Shown: positions 1-8,241, counted from the first letter of the stretch. The stretch: DNA of 35,292 bases from an uncultured Collinsella sp. (GCA_902493895.1 CABUQW010000023.1:1-35292); one strand, 5' to 3'. Made by a program: numbers and translations. Notes: generated by a model from the letters alone, not told the origin.

Positions 1-135
1 AAACAAAGCAGGCGCCCCGGCCCTGGAGATGTAACCCTGGCTGACCATAGTTGGATGCACGGTCCACAAGGCAGCGTGAGCAAAGTCCCTATTACATTAA
101 AAAGAATCAGCCCCCGCATATCGAAACAGTCGAGA
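1..135. other. Gene-free stretch with nothing recognised
   Basis: No convincing coding frame, RNA gene or promoter was seen. A 102-residue open frame starting at 55 has no family resemblance and runs through the palindromes that follow, so it is not called. This is the left end of a gene-free stretch reaching to 436; the rest of that stretch is described in the next entries. Confidence 0.5.
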
Positions 136-220
136 GGGCCGCCTCCGGGCGGGTTGCCTTGGTCTGAGAAGTTCGCGAAGCCCACTTCTCAGACCAAGGC
201 AACCCGCCCGGAGGCGGCCC
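136..220. repeat. Perfect 37-bp inverted repeat with 11-nt loop
   Basis: Bases 136-172 and 184-220 are perfect reverse complements (37 bp) around an 11-base loop, tcgcgaagccc. This is far longer than an ordinary terminator stem and has no adjoining T-run on either strand. The loop begins with tcgcga, which is also how the core of the three palindromic elements at 5423, 23324 and 28091 begins (atcgcgag). It may therefore be a member of that family that has lost its core; this is inference from a six-base match and could be chance. Confidence 0.85.
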
Positions 221-290
221 CAGCGCGAGACCGTCCAGCGCAAGCGCTCCCCGAGCAACCGCTCGCCGCTGGTTGCACAAAAGTCAGCGA

Positions 291-391
291 GCGGGTTCCA
301 GGTGCCCCAGGTCGTCGTGAAAGAGGAGTGACGCGTACTTTATGTACGCGAGCGACGGTTTGAACGGCGAGATGGGGTGCCTGGGACCCGC
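291..391. repeat. Long bulged hairpin downstream of xfp
   Basis: Bases 291-308 pair with 374-391 in an 18-bp helix that needs three G-U pairs, so it fits + strand RNA better than DNA. Inside, 311-315 can pair with 352-356, and 332-338 pairs perfectly with 344-350 (cgcgtac/gtacgcg) around a tttat loop. This layout (long outer helix, short middle helix with an asymmetric 5' bulge, pentaloop hairpin) matches that of the palindromic elements at 5423, 23324 and 28091, although the primary sequence is different. A smaller hairpin, gcaacc/ggttgc, lies at 255-276. Confidence 0.55.
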
Positions 392-405
392 GCAGCGTCG
401 AGCCA

Positions 406-431
406 TTACGCGGTTTGGTAAAACCGCGTAA
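406..431 (-). terminator. Hairpin just after the xfp stop codon
   Basis: An 11-bp perfect stem (ttacgcggttt, 406-416, with 421-431) and a 4-base loop lie five bases beyond the xfp stop codon. There is no T-run after the stem on the minus strand, so this is a weak or processed 3' end rather than a canonical intrinsic terminator. Confidence 0.45.
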
Positions 432-436
432 CTAAG

Positions 437-2965
437 TTACTCGTTGTCGCCGGCAGTTAGCTGCGTTGCGGAGAGTGCGCCGTCGGCAGCGGTTGCGGCT
501 GCGGCGTCGGGCCAGACCCAGTCGGTAAAGGCCGGGTGATCGAAGCCCTCGTCGCACGCAAACTCGAAGGCCTCGGTGCGGAAAGCCTCCCACCCATCAA
601 TCTGCTCGGCAAACTTATCGGCGTCGACCATGCGCAGCACGTCGGCGGCCAGAGCCCAGCGGTCCATGTTGTTCAGGCGCAGCATGTCGAACGGCGTGGT
701 CGTGGAGCCCTTCTCCTCGTAGCCATGGACACGGAAGGCGTCGTGGCCGGGACGGTTCCAAATCAGACGGCGGATCGTGCCGGCATAGGCGTGGAATGCG
801 AAGAGCACGGGTTTCTCGCCGCAACCGAACAGCTCAGCCCAGCGCTCATCACTGATGGCTTGGTCGTTCTCGCAGACGTTCTGGATCTTGAGCAGGTCGA
901 CCACGTTGACGAACCACACCTTAATGCCCAGCTCGCGCAGCATATCGGTTGCAGCCAGAGCCTCGAGCGTCGGTACGTCACCGCACGTGGCGACCACGAC
1001 GTCGGCCTCGGCGAGCGAATTGGCGGTCGATGCCCACTCCCAAGTCGCGACGCCCTCGGCGAGCTCGGCCTTAGCCTCGTCGACCGTCTGGAAGGTCGGG
1101 GCAGGCTGCTTGCCGCAGAAGATGGCGTTGACACAGTCGGTGGACTGGTAGACGCGCTCGGCCACGGCGAGGGCCATGTTGGCGTCGGCCGGATAGTAAG
1201 CATTCACGATGTGCGTGTCGTTTGCCTTGTTGAGCAGCAGGTCGATAAAGCCGGGGTCCTGATGCGAGAAGCCGTTGTGGTCCTGACGCCAGACATGGCT
1301 CGACAGCAGAATGTTGAGGCCGCTGATGGGGGCACGCCACGGAATCTCGCGCTTGGTGGCCTCGAGCCACTTGCAGTGCTGGTTGACCATGGAATCGACC
1401 ACGTGGACAAAGCTCTCGTAGGAGCTCCACACACCGGAGCGGCCGGTGAGCACATAGGCCTCGAGGAAACCCTCGCACTGGTGCTCGGACAGCTGCTCGA
1501 CAACCTTACCGGAACCGGCCAGCAGCTCGTCGTTGGCATCGTCCTCGTAGAAGCCGGCATCCCACTGCTTCTTGGTCACCTTGTAGGCAGCCTGCAGGCG
1601 GTTAGACGCGGTCTCGTCAGGACCGAAGATGCGGAAGTCGTCCATGTTCTTGGCCAGGACATCGGCGGTGTACTCACCAAAGACACGGGCGGCCTCGGTG
1701 GAGCCCCAGCCGTGGCCCTTCTCGGCGACGGGAATCTCGTGAGCGTGGATATCGGGCAGCTCGAGCTCGTGGCGGACCTTGCCGCCGTTTGCGTTGGGGT
1801 TGGCGCCGATGCGCAGCTCACCGGTCGGCATAAAGGCCGTCACCTCGGGGCGCACCTGGCCCTCGGGCGTAAAGAGTTCCTCGGGCCTGTAGGAGCGCAG
1901 CCACTCGCGCAGCACGCGGAAGTGCTCGTGGGTGTCCTTGGCACTCGCCAGCGGTACCTGATGGGCACGCCAAGAGTCCTCGGTCTTCTTGCCGTCGATC
2001 TGCTTGGGGCAGGTCCAGCCCTTGGGCGTGCGGAACACGATCATGGGGTATGCCGGACGGACCACGGTCTCGCCCGCGGCGGCCTGGGCCTGAGCGGTGG
2101 CCTTGATGTCGCAGATCTCGTCAAAGACCTGCTCAAACAGGGCGGCGAAGCGCTCATGGATGTTTGCGTGGCTCTCGTCGTCAAAGCCGGCGACAAAGAA
2201 GTGCGGCTTATAGCCCATGCCCTCAAAGAATTTGGTGAGCTCTTCGTCGGACACGCGGGCGAGGATGGTGGGGTTGGCGATCTTGTAACCGTTGAGGTGC
2301 AGGATCGGCAGGACGATACCGTCGGTTGCCGGGTTCACGAGCTTGTTGGACTGCCAAGAGGTGGCAAGCGGGCCGGTCTCGGACTCACCATCGCCCACCA
2401 CGGCCACGGCCAGCAGGCTCGGGTTATCCATGACGGCACCGTAGGCGTGGCTGAGCGTGTAGCCGAGCTCGCCGCCCTCGTGGATGGAGCCGGGCGTCTC
2501 GGGCGCAAAGTGACTCGGAATGCCGCCAGGGTAGGAGAACTGGCGGAAGAACTTCTGCAGGCCGGCCTCGTCGTTGGTGATGTCGGGGCGGATCTCGCGG
2601 TAGGTGCCGTCGAGCAGCGACTGGGCGGTGCCGGCGGGACCACCGTGACCAGGGCCCATCAAGAAGATGGCATTCTGGTTGTGATCGGCGATGAGGCGAT
2701 TGACGTGACCGAACAGGAAGTTGATGCCGGGCGTGGTGCCCCAGTGACCGACCAGGCGGTGCTTAACGTCCGGACGACCAAAGTCGCGCGTCTCGCCGGT
2801 CTTCTCGTCGACAAAGTCGGGGCGCATCAGCGGATTGGAGCGAAGGTAGATCTGGCCGACGGACAGATAGTTCGATGCGCGCCAATACAGGTCGACGCCC
2901 TCGAGCTCGGAAGCCGGCACCTCGTGTCCCAGCTTTTGCCACGGCGTTCCCAGTGTTTTAGCCAT
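437..2965 (-). CDS. xfp: Xylulose-5-phosphate/fructose-6-phosphate phosphoketolase
   Basis: This 842-residue cytoplasmic enzyme is thiamine-diphosphate dependent and splits xylulose-5-P or fructose-6-P with phosphate to acetyl-phosphate plus glyceraldehyde-3-P or erythrose-4-P. Length and sequence fit the family (about 790-830 residues) from end to end. Visible motifs are the N-terminal WRASNYLSVGQIYL block, GPGHGGPAG, and GDGESETGPLATSW, the ThDP/Mg site with the GDG start. The C-terminal part keeps the transketolase-like pyrimidine and C domains. The ATG at 2965 follows a GAAGGGA ribosome site. It is a single-gene unit downstream of a promoter carrying two LacI-type operators, and the neighbouring lacI-family gene is the natural candidate regulator. 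Substrate preference between X5P and F6P cannot be read from sequence alone. Confidence 0.97.
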   Translation of the reverse strand: MAKTLGTPWQKLGHEVPASELEGVDLYWRASNYLSVGQIYLRSNPLMRPDFVDEKTGETRDFGRPDVKHRLVGHWGTTPGINFLFGHVNRLIADHNQNAIFLMGPGHGGPAGTAQSLLDGTYREIRPDITNDEAGLQKFFRQFSYPGGIPSHFAPETPGSIHEGGELGYTLSHAYGAVMDNPSLLAVAVVGDGESETGPLATSWQSNKLVNPATDGIVLPILHLNGYKIANPTILARVSDEELTKFFEGMGYKPHFFVAGFDDESHANIHERFAALFEQVFDEICDIKATAQAQAAAGETVVRPAYPMIVFRTPKGWTCPKQIDGKKTEDSWRAHQVPLASAKDTHEHFRVLREWLRSYRPEELFTPEGQVRPEVTAFMPTGELRIGANPNANGGKVRHELELPDIHAHEIPVAEKGHGWGSTEAARVFGEYTADVLAKNMDDFRIFGPDETASNRLQAAYKVTKKQWDAGFYEDDANDELLAGSGKVVEQLSEHQCEGFLEAYVLTGRSGVWSSYESFVHVVDSMVNQHCKWLEATKREIPWRAPISGLNILLSSHVWRQDHNGFSHQDPGFIDLLLNKANDTHIVNAYYPADANMALAVAERVYQSTDCVNAIFCGKQPAPTFQTVDEAKAELAEGVATWEWASTANSLAEADVVVATCGDVPTLEALAATDMLRELGIKVWFVNVVDLLKIQNVCENDQAISDERWAELFGCGEKPVLFAFHAYAGTIRRLIWNRPGHDAFRVHGYEEKGSTTTPFDMLRLNNMDRWALAADVLRMVDADKFAEQIDGWEAFRTEAFEFACDEGFDHPAFTDWVWPDAAAATAADGALSATQLTAGDNE

Positions 2966-3023
2966 TGTTTATGTCCCTTCGCTGTGCGGTCACCCTCCGA
3001 TACGGCAACCATTCGTTGGGACT

Positions 3024-3066
3024 AGTATATTTGCTAAAACGTTTTATCATGGTGAAAAAACGTTTT
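3024..3066 (-). promoter_or_regulatory. xfp promoter with two LacI-type operators
   Basis: On the minus strand a TATACT -10 box occupies 3029-3024. Directly upstream is the perfect 12-bp palindrome TAAAACGTTTTA (3035-3046), then a second copy, AAAACGTTTT (3057-3066), both followed by TCATSS on the + strand. The centres are 21 bp apart, two helical turns, so two dimers would bind the same DNA face. The central CG step and AT-rich arms are typical of LacI-family operators. The first site lies between the -35 and -10 positions, which implies repression of xfp. Confidence 0.75.
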
Positions 3067-3160
3067 ATCATCCTTATCAATCGCATCGATCTGCAAAACG
3101 CGACATTCACCTGCGGCGTTGCCTGTCACAGGTGCTCCACATTCGGTTTCTGCAAATTGA

Positions 3161-3172
3161 TAAACGTGTTTA
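3161..3172. promoter_or_regulatory. Possible third, weaker LacI-type operator
   Basis: TAAACGTGTTTA has perfect 5-bp arms around a GT centre and overlaps the lacI-family stop codon. Its centre is 105 bp from the second xfp operator, about ten helical turns, which would suit DNA looping. The central bases differ from the two strong sites, so it may be chance. Confidence 0.3.
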
Positions 3173-4198
3173 GTTGTGTTTAGTAAGCTCGAGCACGCTG
3201 CCCTTAACGATAAGCGCCGGTTCCAGGACGACCTCTTCGGCACGTCTACCGCCCCTACCGGCAAGACGCTTGGACATGCAGCCAAAGGCATGCTCCGCGA
3301 GCACGCCAGGATCCTGTTCGATTGCGGTCAGCGCCGGCTCAAAGAGAACGTCGGCCGCCGAGTTGTCATAGCTTACGACCGAGATATCGCCTGGGATGCT
3401 CTTCCCCATCTCGTGCAAGCGCTTGAGCAAACCGAGGGCAATGTTGTCCGAGCTTGCGAACACGGCGGTGGCGTCAGTTGCGAGTACCGCCTCCGAGGCC
3501 TCGTATGCGCTCGGAATGTAGTACTCGCTCTCAAACTCCAGGCGCGCGTCGATGGGCAGCCCCACCTCGCGCAGCGCACGCTCATAGCCGGCGAGTCGCT
3601 TGCGACCCGTGTTGGACCGGCGCGCGTTAACCAGGCAGGCGATACGACGGTGGCCCTGCTCAATCAGATAGCGAGTGGCCATATAGCCGCCCATCTCGTG
3701 ATCGAACATCACCTTATCGCACTCGAGCCCCTCAATGGCACGGTCGACCATTACGGCCGGGATGGGCAGATGGCTGACTTCTTCGCGCAGAGCGCGGTCG
3801 TCGGAGAACTCGTCGCCCACCACCAGAAAGACGCCATCAACACCGCGCGTCACCAGCTGGCGCAGCAGCTCCAGGTCGTCCTCGGCGCTTCCGCCCGAGC
3901 TGGTAATAAAGAGCGCATAGCCGTCCTCGCGGCAGCGCTTTTCCAGACTGCCGGCGAGCGAGGCAAAAAATCGGCTCTCGATGTTGGGGACGATAAGGCC
4001 CAGGGTGCGCGACTCGCGCATGACCAGGCTGCGCGCGATCTGGTTGGGAACATAGTGGTTGCGCGCCGCGACCTCCTTGATGAGCTTGCGGTTTTCTTCC
4101 GAGATGCGACAGGGCCGATTATTGAGAACAAGCGAGACCGACGAGGGGGAAAGCCCCACCTCCTGGGCGATCTGCTTGAGGGTGACTTTGTTGGCCAT
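3170..4198 (-). CDS. LacI-family transcriptional regulator
   Basis: This is a 342-residue regulator. The N-terminus (VTLKQIAQEVGLSPSSVSLV, about residues 4-23) is a classic LacI helix-turn-helix followed by the NRPCRISEENR hinge-helix segment. The rest is a periplasmic-binding-protein-like sugar sensor with TLGLIVPNIESRFFASL and a C-terminal TAIEQDP segment. The open frame continues far upstream across murB on the other strand, but the ATG at 4198 starts exactly at the conserved HTH and has a GAAGGAGCGAG ribosome site, so the extension is rejected. It lies directly upstream of xfp in the same direction, and the palindromes in between are its likely targets. The effector is unknown; a sugar or sugar phosphate of the phosphoketolase pathway is an inference. 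Confidence 0.93.
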   Translation of the reverse strand: MANKVTLKQIAQEVGLSPSSVSLVLNNRPCRISEENRKLIKEVAARNHYVPNQIARSLVMRESRTLGLIVPNIESRFFASLAGSLEKRCREDGYALFITSSGGSAEDDLELLRQLVTRGVDGVFLVVGDEFSDDRALREEVSHLPIPAVMVDRAIEGLECDKVMFDHEMGGYMATRYLIEQGHRRIACLVNARRSNTGRKRLAGYERALREVGLPIDARLEFESEYYIPSAYEASEAVLATDATAVFASSDNIALGLLKRLHEMGKSIPGDISVVSYDNSAADVLFEPALTAIEQDPGVLAEHAFGCMSKRLAGRGGRRAEEVVLEPALIVKGSVLELTKHN

Positions 4199-4381
4199 CT
4201 CGCTCCTTCCGGGTTTACGCGCAATCTCTTGAAAGTATAGCGACTGCCCCTCTACCTCGATGATAAACACTTTACCAATCCGGTAGACGGCTGTTTTATC
4301 GCCGTCAGCGCGCCAAATCCGCCCGGGTGGGGTATATTGCAATCGATTGATGACGACGACCACCAAAAGGCGGATATTCAT

Positions 4382-5344
4382 ATGCACGAGAACGACTTTT
4401 TTAACGAAGACCTGCTGTGCGCGCTCGCTGGCGTTGCCGGCGAGGACAACGTGTTGATGAGCGAGCCCATGCGCGAGCACACCACGTTTAAGATCGGCGG
4501 CCCGGCCGACGTCTTTGTCACGCCCGATACCGAGCAGGGCCTCGTCGCCACGCTCGACACCTGTTATCGCTGCGACCTGCCGCTCACCATCGTGGGCAAC
4601 GGCTCCGACCTGCTCGTCGGCGACAAGGGTATCCGCGGCGTCGTCGTGGCGTTGGGCGAAGGCCTCTCCGACATTACGGTCGACGGTACGCACGTCACGG
4701 CGGCGGCCGGCGCCTTGCTTTCCGATGTCGCCGCGGCGGCAGCCGAGGCCGGTCTCACCGGCATGGAGCCCATCTCGGGCATCCCCGGATCGGTCGGCGG
4801 CGCCTGCTACATGAACGCCGGCGCCTACGGTGCCTGCATGGCAGACGTGCTGGAGTCTGCGCGCGTCTACAAGCCCGCCCGCATGCTCGACGACGGCACC
4901 CGCGGCAGCGGCAACATCATCGAGTTCGATGTCGATGAGCTCAACCTGGGCTATCGCAAGAGTCGCATCGCCGACGACGGCTTTATCGTTCTTTCTGCCA
5001 CCTTCAACCTCGCACCGGGCAACGCCGCGATGATCAAGGCCGACATGGACGACTACCGCCAGCGCCGCGAGGACAAGCAGCCGCTCGACATGCCGAGTGC
5101 CGGCTCCATCTTCAAGCGCCCCGAGGGTTACTTTGCCGGCAAGCTCATCATGGATGCCGGCCTGCGAGGACACGCCGTTGGCGGCGCGCAGGTAAGCGAA
5201 AAGCACTGCGGTTTTATCGTCAACGCCAACCACGCCACCGCCGCCGACGTTGACGAACTCATCCGCCACATCCAAACAACCGTCAAAGGCCAATTCGACG
5301 TAGACCTAGAACCCGAAGTCCACCGAGTAGGCGAATTCCTCTAA
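4382..5344 (+). CDS. murB: UDP-N-acetylenolpyruvoylglucosamine reductase
   Basis: This 320-residue FAD enzyme reduces UDP-GlcNAc-enolpyruvate to UDP-MurNAc with NADPH in cytoplasmic peptidoglycan precursor synthesis. Family blocks are in order: FKIGGPADVF near the N-terminus, the FAD-binding GNGSDLLV and PISGIPGSVGG, the YMNAGAYG block, and PSAGSIFKRP carrying the catalytic serine. The C-terminus ends in the usual HCGFIVN segment. The ATG at 4382, 8 bases after an AAGGCGG site, is preferred over an in-frame ATG at 4337 that would add 15 poorly conserved residues. It is divergent from the LacI-family gene and monocistronic, with its own terminator. Confidence 0.96.
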   Translation: MHENDFFNEDLLCALAGVAGEDNVLMSEPMREHTTFKIGGPADVFVTPDTEQGLVATLDTCYRCDLPLTIVGNGSDLLVGDKGIRGVVVALGEGLSDITVDGTHVTAAAGALLSDVAAAAAEAGLTGMEPISGIPGSVGGACYMNAGAYGACMADVLESARVYKPARMLDDGTRGSGNIIEFDVDELNLGYRKSRIADDGFIVLSATFNLAPGNAAMIKADMDDYRQRREDKQPLDMPSAGSIFKRPEGYFAGKLIMDAGLRGHAVGGAQVSEKHCGFIVNANHATAADVDELIRHIQTTVKGQFDVDLEPEVHRVGEFL

Positions 5345-5348
5345 AAGA

Positions 5349-5370
5349 GAAGGCCCCGAAAGGGGCCTTC
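5349..5370 (+). terminator. murB intrinsic terminator
   Basis: A 9-bp stem (gaaggcccc/ggggccttc) with a GAAA tetraloop lies 4 bases after the murB stop codon, followed by a moderately T-rich tail (atatttattc). Confidence 0.8.
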
Positions 5371-5422
5371 ACCATATTTATTCAGATAACCCAGTCCGGC
5401 GTGTGGCGTATTGGATCCGAGA

Positions 5423-5553
5423 GGTCCGTGGCTGCCCGAAAGGCATTAGGTTGATCGCGAGTTCCGCACGAGCCGGAGAGCACTTAATGTGCTCTCCGTG
5501 CGAGCAGGACTGTCCGAGCAGGCAACCTAATGCCTTTCGGGCAGCCACGGACC
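5423..5553. repeat. Palindromic element, copy A, with conserved core
   Basis: Perfect 30-bp outer arms (5423-5452 and 5524-5553) enclose a 71-nt core that is also found at 23358-23426 and 28124-28192. Core landmarks: atcgcgagttccgcac, then the hairpin ggagagcac-ttaat-gtgctctcc (5475-5497), then gcaggactgt and gagcagg. A lower helix, cgcac/gtgcg, and AGTTCC:GGACT also pair. The outer arms are unrelated in sequence to those of the other copies except for the innermost TTAGGTT. The element begins 20 bp after the stop codon of the minus-strand peptidase gene and carries no T-run. Confidence 0.9.
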
Positions 5554-5572
5554 AACTTACTTCAAACCACCG

Positions 5573-6778
5573 TTACGACAGCGCAATACCGCCGAGCCAG
5601 CCCCAACGCACGCCAGAGCCAGTGCCATAGAAGCTAATAAACGAGTCAAGCGACTTAGACGTAATGGCGCCCTCGTTGCTCATAACGATACCGCCGCCAA
5701 CGTAGATACCCACATGACCGTAGATAAGGCCCGGAGCACCCGTGCCGCTGTGTGAGGAATCGGCCACGATCATGCCCACCTGCAGCGCCGAGCGGTCGGA
5801 GCTATAGCACCAGGCGTTGAACATGTCGCAGGCGTTGCCGCCAAAGTAACCAACGCCGGCATTACGGAAGACATTGGTAACCCACGCCGCGCACCAGTTC
5901 TGACCCGGCGAAGGCGTGGAGTAGCACGCGTTGACGACGGCCTGCTGTTTGCCCGAGCCGGCATTCTGCTGCGGAGTTCCGGGCGCATACGATCCACCAC
6001 CCGAGCTCGAACCACCCGAGTAGGAATTATTCTTGTTCGCGGCAGCCGCGGCAGCGGCAGCCTTCCTAGCGGCCTCCTCAGCCTGGGCGGCAGCGAGGAT
6101 CTCGGAATCGCGCTGAGCCATGAGCTCCTTGACGTCGTCGGAAAGACCGTTCAGCACGGTCTGGACTTCTTGCTGCTTGGCCTGCATATCCTGCATCTGA
6201 GCCGTCTGCTGGTCCTTGAGTTTCTCCAGGTCGGCCTTTTGCGCTTCGAGCTCGGTCTTCTGTGCGTCGAGCTCAGCCTGAATCGTCTGGATATCCTCGA
6301 TGGCATCGCGGTCGCTCTTGTTGATCTTCTCAACGTAATGCGCGTTGGCGACGAGTTCCTCAAACGAGCCAGAGGCCAGCAGCAGCGACAGGATATTCGT
6401 GCCACCGGACTTGTAGCTGGCGGCCACGCGATCGGAAAGGTCGTTGCGCTTCTTCTTGAGCTCGGCCTTCTTTTCATCGATCTGGGCCTGCGTGTCGTCA
6501 ATCTTGCCCTGGACATTCTCGATGTCGTTGAGGGTCTGGGCATTCTTGTTGGCCAGCGCCGCATACTCATTTGCGATGCTGTCGAGCTGGGCCTGAACCT
6601 CGTCGAGCTGGGCCTGGGCGGCATTCAGTTTATCGGTGGTTTCTTTGGAAGCCTCCGCCGCATGGGCGCGAGCGGGCAGGCCAAAAAGAACTGCCGCAGA
6701 AGCGGCGCCGAACAGGGCCTTGAGGGCGGTGCGGCGCGAGAGCTCCTGGGAAAGGATGGAATCGCTGTTTGGTGACAT
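5573..6778 (-). CDS. Secreted coiled-coil peptidoglycan hydrolase, C40/CHAP-like
   Basis: This 401-residue protein has three parts. Residues 1-40 form an export signal with a twin-arginine-like SRRTALK followed by a hydrophobic run and an AHA-A cleavage site. Residues about 45-230 are a long charged coiled coil (repeated QAQLDE/LEAQKADLEKL patterns). After a Ser/Gly linker comes a cysteine peptidase domain: Cys296 in NWCAAWV and His355 in YGHVGIYV form the presumed catalytic pair. The architecture resembles PcsB/CwlO/RipA-type cell-division hydrolases that cut peptide crosslinks, normally held inactive by the coiled coil and activated by FtsEX. NlpC/P60 versus CHAP assignment is uncertain. 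The ATG at 6778 has a GGAG site 5 bases upstream. It is a single gene, divergent from galE. Confidence 0.88.
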   Translation of the reverse strand: MSPNSDSILSQELSRRTALKALFGAASAAVLFGLPARAHAAEASKETTDKLNAAQAQLDEVQAQLDSIANEYAALANKNAQTLNDIENVQGKIDDTQAQIDEKKAELKKKRNDLSDRVAASYKSGGTNILSLLLASGSFEELVANAHYVEKINKSDRDAIEDIQTIQAELDAQKTELEAQKADLEKLKDQQTAQMQDMQAKQQEVQTVLNGLSDDVKELMAQRDSEILAAAQAEEAARKAAAAAAAANKNNSYSGGSSSGGGSYAPGTPQQNAGSGKQQAVVNACYSTPSPGQNWCAAWVTNVFRNAGVGYFGGNACDMFNAWCYSSDRSALQVGMIVADSSHSGTGAPGLIYGHVGIYVGGGIVMSNEGAITSKSLDSFISFYGTGSGVRWGWLGGIALS

Positions 6779-6988
6779 ATGTACTCCGTTACATGTTTAT
6801 TTATATGTCGCTCAACTCATACATATTAGCGTACATATGGCGCGTCCCAACGATTTCCACGAACGGCAGGAAACTACAAGGTCAGCGGCTCGCAAGCAAA
6901 TGCCAAAGATCAGGTTATGCGTACGCGAGCTCTTCTATGAGAACGTTAACATAGTCCTCTGCTTTTCCTACAGCGCACGATTTGGGCG

Positions 6989-7017
6989 TCCCTGCCTGCG
7001 CTATACTCCCCTGAAGA
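6989..7017 (+). promoter_or_regulatory. Probable galE promoter
   Basis: A good -10 box, TATACT (7012-7017), lies 27 bp before the galE ATG. The matching -35 position (gatttg, 6989-6994, 17-bp spacing) is poor, so an activator or an alternative -35 is possible. Confidence 0.4.
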
Positions 7018-7044
7018 AGTGTTCCTGATTCGATAGGAGACTAC

Positions 7045-8106
7045 ATGTCCAAAGCACTCGACCCCAAAGACACCTGCGTCCTCGTTACCGGTGGCGCCGG
7101 CTTTATCGGCTCGCACACCGTCGTTCAGCTGCTCGAGGGTGGCTATCAGGTCGTCATCGTCGATGATCTCTCCAACTCCAGCGCCGTCGCCGTCGACCGC
7201 GTCAAGACCATCGTGGGCGACGAGGCCGCCAAGAACCTCACCTTCTACGAGGCCAACGTGCTCGACCGCGATGCGATGAACAAGATCTTCGATACCCATC
7301 AGATCGACCGCGTCATCCACTTTGCCGGCTTTAAGGCCGTCGGCGAGTCGGTGAGCAAGCCCGTCGAGTACTACCACAACAACATCGAGAACACCCTGGT
7401 GCTCATCGACGTCATGCGCAACCATGGCTGCAAGTCCATCATCTTCTCGAGCTCCTCGACCGTCTACGGCGATCCGGACAACCCGCCCGTCACCGAGGAA
7501 GACCCCAAGAAGCCCGCGACCAACCCCTATGGCTGGACCAAGTGGATGATCGAGCAAATCCTTATGGACGTCCACACCGCCGACCCCGAGTGGGACGTCG
7601 TGCTGCTCCGTTACTTCAACCCCATCGGCGCTCATCCGTCGGGCCTGATCGGCGAGGACCCCAAGGGCATCCCCAACAACTTGGTGCCCTATGTCGCCCA
7701 GGTCGCCGTGGGCAAGCTCGAGGCCGTTCAGGTCTTTGGCAACGACTACCCCACCCCCGACGGCACCGGCGTGCGCGACTACATCCACGTGTGCGATCTG
7801 GCCTCTGGTCACGTTGCTGCCCTTAATTGGATGAACGGCAAGACCGGCGTCGAGATCTTTAACTTGGGCACCGGCACCGGCACCTCGGTACTCGAGGTCG
7901 TCGCCGCCTTCTCCAAGGCTTGCGGCAAGGAGCTGCCCTACGTAATCCGCGAGCGCCGCGCCGGCGACATCGCTGCCAACTGGTGCGATGCCTCCAAGGC
8001 CGAGCGCATGATGGGCTGGAAGGCCCAGTACGACATCGCGGACATGTGCCGAGATAGCTGGAACTGGCAGAGCCACAACCCCAACGGCTTCGCCGACGCC
8101 GAGTAG
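7045..8106 (+). CDS. galE: UDP-glucose 4-epimerase
   Basis: This 353-residue short-chain dehydrogenase/reductase interconverts UDP-glucose and UDP-galactose with bound NAD, linking the Leloir pathway and surface-glycan precursors. The N-terminal VTGGAGFIGSHTV is the Rossmann NAD-binding glycine motif. SSSSTVYGD and NPYGWTKWMIE supply the Ser/Thr and the YxxxK catalytic pair, and the LRYFNPIGAHPSG and GTGVRDYIHV blocks are characteristic of GalE rather than related epimerases. AGGAG at 7035-7039 sets the ATG at 7045. It is monocistronic with its own promoter and terminator; no other Leloir gene is adjacent. Confidence 0.96.
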   Translation: MSKALDPKDTCVLVTGGAGFIGSHTVVQLLEGGYQVVIVDDLSNSSAVAVDRVKTIVGDEAAKNLTFYEANVLDRDAMNKIFDTHQIDRVIHFAGFKAVGESVSKPVEYYHNNIENTLVLIDVMRNHGCKSIIFSSSSTVYGDPDNPPVTEEDPKKPATNPYGWTKWMIEQILMDVHTADPEWDVVLLRYFNPIGAHPSGLIGEDPKGIPNNLVPYVAQVAVGKLEAVQVFGNDYPTPDGTGVRDYIHVCDLASGHVAALNWMNGKTGVEIFNLGTGTGTSVLEVVAAFSKACGKELPYVIRERRAGDIAANWCDASKAERMMGWKAQYDIADMCRDSWNWQSHNPNGFADAE

Positions 8107-8128
8107 CAAAAACCTACATACCGCTCTT

Positions 8129-8162
8129 GCCCCGATCTCACGTTGTGAGGTCGGGGCTTTTT
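8129..8162 (+). terminator. galE intrinsic terminator
   Basis: A 13-bp stem (gccccgatctcac with gtgaggtcggggc, one G-U in RNA) with a 3-base loop is followed by five T residues, 22 bases after the galE stop. Confidence 0.9.
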
Positions 8163-8218
8163 CATGGCATGTAACCATTCGCCGAAAATCGACCAACTTT
8201 TTTATCTTGCCTGTACAT

Positions 8219-8241
8219 GTTTAAACAACATGTTTTACAAT
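8219..8241 (+). promoter_or_regulatory. malQ promoter region with GntR-type operator
   Basis: GTTTAAAC (8219-8226) fits the GT-N-TA-N-AC pattern described for HutC-subfamily GntR regulators and lies between flanking acat/acatg half-sites. It sits just upstream of a TACAAT -10 candidate (8236-8241). No good -35 was found at normal spacing. The same octamer occurs twice upstream of the gntR and PTS genes in this window. Confidence 0.5.

Noticed and set aside
55..363. 102-residue ORF in the left gene-free region
   Set aside because: It runs through two palindromes, has no ribosome site or family resemblance, and its composition follows the repeats.
536..3025. 829-residue open frame on the + strand opposite xfp
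   Set aside because: It is the antisense shadow of a GC-rich, strongly codon-biased gene. The translation has no recognisable family features, and xfp is unmistakable on the other strand.
4199..5293. 365-residue N-terminal extension of the LacI-family regulator across murB
   Set aside because: The helix-turn-helix starts exactly at the ATG at 4198 with a ribosome site; the extension is antisense to murB.
5423..5553. Ordinary intrinsic terminator for the peptidase gene
   Set aside because: No T-run follows the stem on either strand, the stem is 30 bp perfect, and the loop contains the conserved core shared with two other loci.
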